This document shows, one piece after another, positions 5,422 through 9,761 of a stretch of 9,761 bases of DNA. A program made the position numbers and the translations under genes. Below the pieces are notes generated by a model that was given only the letters and a program-made list of their open reading frames with translations, did not search any database and was not told the DNA's origin. The stretch covers positions 1-9,761 of the forward strand of contig DDXG01000343.1 of the NCBI GenBank assembly GCA_002347125.1. The letters are read 5' to 3'. This DNA is from Phycisphaerales bacterium UBA2266 (lineage in GTDB: Bacteria; Planctomycetota; Phycisphaerae; Sedimentisphaerales; Anaerobacaceae). Position 1 is the stretch's first letter; each line of letters begins with the position of its first letter.

Positions 5422-8130
5422 ATGATCGCCACAAAGCCCACTAAAGTGCTGATGGTCGCCCTGCTGCTGGCCCTGTCCGCCGTGGCCGCCGCCGAGACCC
5501 TCTATATCGCGCCCAACGGCAACGACGCTTGGTCCGGGACCATCCAGCAGCCAAACACCGACAAGACCGACGGCCCCTTGGCGAGCCTCAATGGGGCCCG
5601 CGACCGCATCCGGCGCATTCGTGCCGCCGCGCCCACCACCGTCCGCGTTATCATCGCCGAGGGCCGCTACACGCTCAATGAGCCCTTGACCCTGACGCCC
5701 GCCGACAGTGGCACGGCGGATGCCCCCATCACCTACGAGGCGGCACCCGGCGCCCGGCCCATCTTCTCCGGCGGCCGTCGCATCACCGGCTTCAAACAGG
5801 CCCCCGACGGGCTCTGGACCGCCACAATCCCCGATGTGAAGGCCGGCCGGTGGTACTTCGAGCAACTCTTCGTCAATGGCAGCCGTGCCATCCGGGCCCG
5901 CGAACCCGACAAGTTCTACTTCTACATGCTCGGCATCAACGAAGCCAGCCTTGAACCGGGCCAGGGCAAGGCCGGCGCCGCGTTCCGCCAGACCATCGGC
6001 GCCCGGCCCGAGGATATCGCCCCCCTCAAGGCCCTCGATACAAAGGCCCTCAACGATGTGATGCTGGTGGCCTATCACAAATGGGACAACACCCGCCGCT
6101 TCATCGACGGCCTTGACCCGGCCGCCAACACCCTGACCACCGACGGCGGCAAGATGAAGTCATGGAACCCCCTCGTCAAGGGCACGCCCTACCACCTGGA
6201 GAACTACAAGGCCGCCCTCGATGAACCCGGCGAATGGTTCCTCGACCGCGACGGCACCCTCTACTACAGGCCGCGCCCCGGCGAGGCCATCGACTCCGCC
6301 GACGTCGTCGCCCCCGTCATCGACAAGCTCATCCGTATTGAAGGCGACCCGCGGGCCGGCAAGTTCGTCGAGCATGTCCGCCTCAAGGGCCTGACCTTCA
6401 GCCACCAGCAACTGCTCACCGGGCCCGAGGGCTTCGACCCTGCCCAGGCGGCCGCTCCCATTGAGGCCGCCGTCATGGCCGACGGGGCCCGCAATATCCT
6501 ACTGGAAGACTGTGAAATCTCCCATGTCGGCGGCTACGGGGTCTGGTTCCACAGGGGCTGCCGCGACTGCCGCATCCAAGAGTCGTACATCCATGACCTC
6601 GGCGCCGGCGGCATCCGCATCGGCGAGACGGACATGCGGCAGAACACCGACGAACAGACCAGCCACATCACCGCCGACAACAACATCCTGCTGGCGGGCG
6701 GGCGCATCTTCCCCTGCGCCGTCGGCGTCTGGATCGGCCATTCCTCCGATAACCGCATCACCCACAACGACATCGGCGACTTCTACTACACCGGCATCAG
6801 CGTCGGCTGGCGATGGGGCTATGCCGCCAGCCTGGCCAAGCGGAACATCATCACGCACAACCGCGTCCATCACATCGGCTGGGCGGTGCTCAGTGACATG
6901 GGCGGCATCTACACCCTGGGCCCATCCGAAGGCACCCGCATCACCGACAACGTCTTCCACGACATCTACGCCTACACCTACGGCGGCTGGGGACTCTACA
7001 CCGATGAGGGCTCCACCGGCATCGTCATGGAGAACAATCTCGTCTACAACGTCAAGACCGGCGGCTTCCACCAGCATTACGGCAAGGAGAATATCATCCG
7101 CAACAACATCCTGGCCTTCAGTATGCTCTACCAGGTCCAGGCCACCCGCGTCGAAGAGCACCTGTCCTTCACCTTCGAGAACAACATCGTCTACTACAAG
7201 ACCGGCCAACTGCTCTCCGGGCCCTGGACGAAGGTCCGCGTGAACATGGACAACAACTGCTACTTCAACCCGGACTCGTCCAATCACAGTTTCGCGGGCC
7301 TGGACTTCGAGAAATGGAGGCAGACCACCGGCCACGACAAGAACTCCATCATCGCCGATCCCGGCTTCATCGACCCGGATAACGGCGACTTCCGCCTCAA
7401 AGACGACTCGCCCGCGCTCAAGATCGGCTTCAAGCCCTTCGACTACTCGAAGGCGGGCGTCTATGGTGACCCGGCATGGGTAACGAAGGCCCGTTCCGCG
7501 ACGTTCCCGCCGCTGGAATGGCCGCCGGACCCGCCGGCCGTTTCCATTCACGACACCTTCGAGAACACCCAGATCGGAGCCCGGCCCGCCAACGCCGAAT
7601 CCAACGTCGAGAACAAGGGCGATTCCATCGCCGTCACCGATGAAACCGCCGCCTCCGGCTCTCGCAGCCTCAAGATCACCGATTCCGAAGGTCTCCAGCA
7701 CCCGTATCATCCGCACCTTGTCTACGCCCCCAACCACAAGGCCGGCCACAGCCTCTGCGAGTTTGACTTCAAGACCGGCCCCGGCGTGCGGATGAACCAC
7801 GAATGGCGGGACTGGACGGGCTCGCCCTACGATCTGGGTCCCAGTTTCTGGATCAACGACGACAAGCTCCAGGTCCGCGGCCGCACCCTCATGACGTTGC
7901 CGGCCGACCAGTGGGTCCATATCAAGGTCGCCGCGGCCGTCGGCAAGTCCGCCGCGGGCCGATGGGACCTGGCCGTCACCGGCGCCGACGGGCAGACCCA
8001 TGAGTTCAAGGGCCTCGAATACGGTTCGCCCCGGCTGGAAGAAGTCACGTGGATCGGCTTTGTCAGTAATGCGGTGACGCGCACGGTGTTTTACCTTGAC
8101 AATGTCTCCATTCGCCAACAGGCCCAGTGA
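5422..8130 (+). CDS. Secreted parallel beta-helix protein, GH141-like, 902 aa
   Basis: Residues 1-24 are a signal peptide (K-rich start, MVALLLALSAVAAA, cut before Glu25). The mature start TLYIAPNGNDAWSGT (26-40), then GPLASLNGARDRIRRIR (51-67) and VIIAEGRYTL, is the usual opening of secreted right-handed beta-helix carbohydrate-active proteins. Next comes an inserted strand-rich segment (about 115-310) with FSGGRRITGF and GEWFLDRDGTLYYRP. A beta-helix (about 318-680) follows, with repeated N-x-I/V turns such as ITHNDIGD, IITHNRVHH, ITDNVFHDIY, MENNLVYN and IRNNILAF. The layout resembles family GH141 (fucosidase/xylanase relatives), so a polysaccharide-degrading role is likely but the substrate is unknown. 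Residues about 708-902 (DTFEN...FYLDNVSI) look like a jelly-roll domain of the concanavalin/carbohydrate-binding type. No membrane anchor or sorting tail is seen. A good ribosome site and promoter precede it. Confidence 0.9.
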   Translation: MIATKPTKVLMVALLLALSAVAAAETLYIAPNGNDAWSGTIQQPNTDKTDGPLASLNGARDRIRRIRAAAPTTVRVIIAEGRYTLNEPLTLTPADSGTADAPITYEAAPGARPIFSGGRRITGFKQAPDGLWTATIPDVKAGRWYFEQLFVNGSRAIRAREPDKFYFYMLGINEASLEPGQGKAGAAFRQTIGARPEDIAPLKALDTKALNDVMLVAYHKWDNTRRFIDGLDPAANTLTTDGGKMKSWNPLVKGTPYHLENYKAALDEPGEWFLDRDGTLYYRPRPGEAIDSADVVAPVIDKLIRIEGDPRAGKFVEHVRLKGLTFSHQQLLTGPEGFDPAQAAAPIEAAVMADGARNILLEDCEISHVGGYGVWFHRGCRDCRIQESYIHDLGAGGIRIGETDMRQNTDEQTSHITADNNILLAGGRIFPCAVGVWIGHSSDNRITHNDIGDFYYTGISVGWRWGYAASLAKRNIITHNRVHHIGWAVLSDMGGIYTLGPSEGTRITDNVFHDIYAYTYGGWGLYTDEGSTGIVMENNLVYNVKTGGFHQHYGKENIIRNNILAFSMLYQVQATRVEEHLSFTFENNIVYYKTGQLLSGPWTKVRVNMDNNCYFNPDSSNHSFAGLDFEKWRQTTGHDKNSIIADPGFIDPDNGDFRLKDDSPALKIGFKPFDYSKAGVYGDPAWVTKARSATFPPLEWPPDPPAVSIHDTFENTQIGARPANAESNVENKGDSIAVTDETAASGSRSLKITDSEGLQHPYHPHLVYAPNHKAGHSLCEFDFKTGPGVRMNHEWRDWTGSPYDLGPSFWINDDKLQVRGRTLMTLPADQWVHIKVAAAVGKSAAGRWDLAVTGADGQTHEFKGLEYGSPRLEEVTWIGFVSNAVTRTVFYLDNVSIRQQAQ

Positions 8131-8162
8131 GCGATGCGAGAAGTCCGGGCGTCGAGAATGAG

Positions 8163-8259
8163 AGATGCTTCGCTGCGCTCAGCATGACAAGTTGGGGCTC
8201 AGCATGACAAATTGGGGCTCAACATTGCAGACTGGGGCTCAGCATGATGCGTTTGGGTC
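8163..8259. repeat. Half palindrome running into a 20-bp tandem array
   Basis: 8163-8188 (ending CTTCGCTGCGCTCAGCATGAC) is a diverged half copy of the palindrome arm at 1761-1785. Its end forms the first of four imperfect 20-bp units: 8180-8199 (CAGCATGACAAGTTGGGGCT), 8200-8219 (one difference), 8220-8239 and 8240-8259 (more diverged). It looks like local duplication of one arm edge plus flanking bases. It lies 33 bp after the beta-helix stop codon; no convincing terminator is seen in the gap. Confidence 0.88.
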
Positions 8260-8294
8260 GGCGTGGCAAGAGGGCGTCAACGATACAATCTGTG

Positions 8295-8355
8295 TAATCT
8301 GTTACATCTGTGGCTACAAGGTCAGTAACATAATCCGTGATATCTGTGGCTAAAA
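8295..8355 (+). repeat. 25-bp direct repeat overlapping the start of the DUF218 gene
   Basis: Copies at 8295-8319 and 8331-8355 match at 21 of 25 positions (core ATCTGTGGCTA), offset by 36 bp. A partial third copy (AATCTGTGTAATCTGT) lies just upstream at about 8287-8302. The second copy contains both in-frame GTG codons (8337 and 8346) that could start the downstream gene. The ATCCGTG..ATCTGTGGCTA type of sequence is known to me as a dispersed intergenic repeat in several phyla. Confidence 0.8.
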
Positions 8356-9377
8356 AGAAGCAAACCAAGCCCTCGCCGACGCCTATCCGGGTCACCGGCT
8401 CGGAGATCGCCCGCGGGCTGGCCTTATTTCTAGGCGGGTTTTCACTGCTGAACCTGGTCGCGGCCCTGCGTTACCCCGCGTTCGACCTCAACGCCTGGTG
8501 GATCGACTTTCGCCCGGTGGCCCCGGTGGTGGCGCACGGCATCCTGGCGGCGGCCGCGGCCGTGATGATTATCTACGGCCTGCGTCCGCGTCCGTCATTT
8601 GAGCGGCGGCTGCTGACGCTGGCGTTGCTGGCGGCGCTGCTCATCGTGACCGGCCGCAATATTGCCTCCTTCTACATCCTGCTGGCCCGCCGCCAGATCA
8701 CGGCCGCCTTCCCGGTCCCCTTCGCGCTGTTTATCGCCCTGGGCCTGGCCGGCGTGGTGCTAGGGGTCATCTTCGCCGGCCGCATCCCGGCCGTCCACGC
8801 CCGCCGCCACTACGCCGCCATCGCCGCGACCGTGGGCGTCTGCATCGTGGCCTTGCCGCTGGCCCAGATGCACTGCTTCGGCAAGATCGACGAGCGCCGC
8901 CCGGCCGATGCCATCGTCGTCTTCGGCGCCCGTGTCTACGCCGACGGCAGCCTCTCGGACGCCTTCGCCGACCGCGTTCGGACCGCCTGCCAGCTCTACA
9001 GTGACCGCTACGCCCGTACGATTATCGTCTCCGGCGGGCCCGGCGACGGCGGCATCTGCGAGGCCGACGCGGCCCGGCGGGTCATCACGCAGTACGGCAT
9101 CCCGGCCGCGGCCGTCATCGCCGACCCCAACGGCCGCAACACCCGCAGCACCGCCGCCAACACCGCCCGCCTGTTGCCCGAGATTCACGCCGAGCGGGTC
9201 CTGGCCGTCAGCCACTTCTACCACCTGCCCCGCGTCAAAATGACCTACCAGCGCCTCGGCCGGACCGTCCACACCGTCCCCGCAGAGGAATCCTACCCCC
9301 TGACCAAGATGCCCCTCTTCATCCTAAGAGAAATCCCCGCCCTATGGCTGACCTATCTACAACCCCTGGTCCCGTAA
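8346..9377 (+). CDS. Membrane protein with YdcF/SanA-like DUF218 domain
   Basis: 343 residues from the GTG at 8346. The N-terminal half holds about five hydrophobic segments (roughly 22-42, 59-79, 88-113, 124-145 and 156-175). The C-terminal half is a DUF218 domain: ADAIVVFGARV (187-197), TIIVSGGPGDGG (225-236), an acidic residue at about 239, NTRSTAANT (265-273) and VSHFYHLPR (288-296), matching the VLG, SGG, T-x-x-N and S-x-Y/F-H-x-x-R blocks of the YdcF/SanA/ElyC family. Members are linked to envelope integrity and lipid-carrier or peptidoglycan metabolism; the reaction is not established. The start is uncertain: GTG 8337 (MISVAKKK) and GTG 8346 (MAKKKQ) are both possible, lie inside a repeat and lack a clear ribosome site. 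I prefer 8346 for its ordinary Lys-rich start before the first membrane segment. Confidence 0.88.
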   Translation: MAKKKQTKPSPTPIRVTGSEIARGLALFLGGFSLLNLVAALRYPAFDLNAWWIDFRPVAPVVAHGILAAAAAVMIIYGLRPRPSFERRLLTLALLAALLIVTGRNIASFYILLARRQITAAFPVPFALFIALGLAGVVLGVIFAGRIPAVHARRHYAAIAATVGVCIVALPLAQMHCFGKIDERRPADAIVVFGARVYADGSLSDAFADRVRTACQLYSDRYARTIIVSGGPGDGGICEADAARRVITQYGIPAAAVIADPNGRNTRSTAANTARLLPEIHAERVLAVSHFYHLPRVKMTYQRLGRTVHTVPAEESYPLTKMPLFILREIPALWLTYLQPLVP

Positions 9378-9400
9378 GGTGGAATCTCGGTCACGCAGAT

Positions 9401-9761
9401 CTACGAGATGTGGTCGCCCATATCCTCAAATGTCCGCCCGCAGTCCCTTGGGCTTAGTACCGTGTCGTAAAGACCGACGTCTTCGCCCGCATGTTTGTCA
9501 ATACCGGTGTAGATCAAGCTGGCGTCCTCATAGCGTTTGAACTTGTACACCGCATCGTTCATCAGTGCACTATTGAATACACCAAGAGTCACCAGCAACT
9601 CGAAGTCTTTCACCGTCAAGCCTGTGACCTTCTTGAACAGCCCAGGCTCCAGTTGCGTGATGACGTCGCGCAGACAGCGTTCCCTATAATCGGTCAAATA
9701 CATGAACACCGGCACCCGCGTGGCGAACTTGATCAGTTTCTCCTGAATCTGCTTCCGCAGG
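9401..9761 (-). CDS. C-terminal part of a large protein, probably a DEAD/DEAH-box helicase of restriction/defence type
   Basis: The frame is open to the right edge, so the start is outside the window; 119 residues are visible. In-frame codons before the GTG at 9715 read LRKQIQEKLIKFATR and flow into VPVFMYLTDYRERCLRDVI, so 9715 is not the true start. Later come LFKKVTGLTVKDFELLVTLG, VFNSALMNDAVYKFKRYEDA and YTGIDKHAGE. From memory this block is the C-terminus of long DEAD/DEAH-box helicase proteins annotated in restriction or phage-defence loci. No helicase motif lies within the visible part, so the assignment depends on that resemblance. The gene is convergent with the DUF218 gene, 23 bp between stops, and has no visible terminator. 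Confidence 0.72.
   Translation of the reverse strand, partial: LRKQIQEKLIKFATRVPVFMYLTDYRERCLRDVITQLEPGLFKKVTGLTVKDFELLVTLGVFNSALMNDAVYKFKRYEDASLIYTGIDKHAGEDVGLYDTVLSPRDCGRTFEDMGDHIS

Noticed and set aside
5257..6078. A 273-codon open frame on the minus strand across the divergent gap
   Set aside because: It is mostly antisense to the beta-helix gene, Gly/Ala/Val-rich, and overlaps the start of the nucleotidyltransferase gene in another frame.
6499..8118. A 539-codon open frame on the minus strand
   Set aside because: It lies opposite the beta-helix gene. Its translation is a low-complexity V/G/D/A-rich chain with no recognisable domain, as expected for the antisense of GC-rich coding DNA.
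8165..8353. A 62-codon open frame on the plus strand in the gap after the beta-helix gene
   Set aside because: It is a translation of the 20-bp tandem array and the 25-bp direct repeat; there is no ribosome site and it overlaps the start of the DUF218 gene.
9713..9715. GTG at 9715 as the true start of the right-edge gene
   Set aside because: The frame continues upstream to the window edge with sensible, family-like sequence (LRKQIQEKLIKFATR), so the gene is cut by the window.

Overview
The window is GC-rich chromosomal DNA that looks like a free-living heterotrophic bacterium, probably of the Planctomycetota (Phycisphaerae-like). This rests on gene content and style, not on a marker gene: a DUF1080 secreted sugar hydrolase, a GH141-like secreted beta-helix protein, DapL-type lysine synthesis, a folK/deoxynucleoside kinase fusion, and many dispersed intergenic repeats. 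No rRNA, tRNA, CRISPR array, integrase or transposase was seen.

Left block (1-5275), all on the minus strand. In order of transcription, from right to left, it holds: a small MNT-type nucleotidyltransferase (4970-5275); a PD-(D/E)XK-like conserved protein 19 bp behind it (4543-4950); dapL (3069-4295); a fused folK-deoxynucleoside kinase (1814-2896); panC (788-1639); a 69-residue conserved protein (546-755); and the start of a secreted DUF1080 protein that runs off the left edge (1-476). DapL, FolK and PanC are housekeeping biosynthetic enzymes (lysine/peptidoglycan, folate, pantothenate/CoA). They are separated by repeat-bearing gaps, so they are probably neighbours and not one tight operon.

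Middle and right block. A divergent intergenic region (5276-5421) carries a plausible sigma70-type promoter for a 902-residue secreted parallel beta-helix protein (5422-8130, plus). A repeat-rich gap (8131-8345) follows, then a membrane-anchored YdcF/SanA-like DUF218 protein (8346-9377, plus). At the right edge, convergent on the minus strand, is the C-terminal 119 residues of a larger protein that resembles the tail of DEAD/DEAH-box helicases of restriction/defence type (9401 to beyond 9761).

The most distinctive non-coding feature is the number of different extragenic repeats in 10 kb: a long imperfect palindrome, a three-way-junction-like structured element, a 7-bp tandem array that touches the dapL stop codon, a double-hairpin element upstream of dapL, a 20-bp tandem array, and a 25-bp direct repeat whose second copy supplies the start codon of the DUF218 gene. 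I see no clear new multi-gene system. The best candidates for follow-up are the nucleotidyltransferase/nuclease-like pair, the folK-dNK fusion and the structured repeats.
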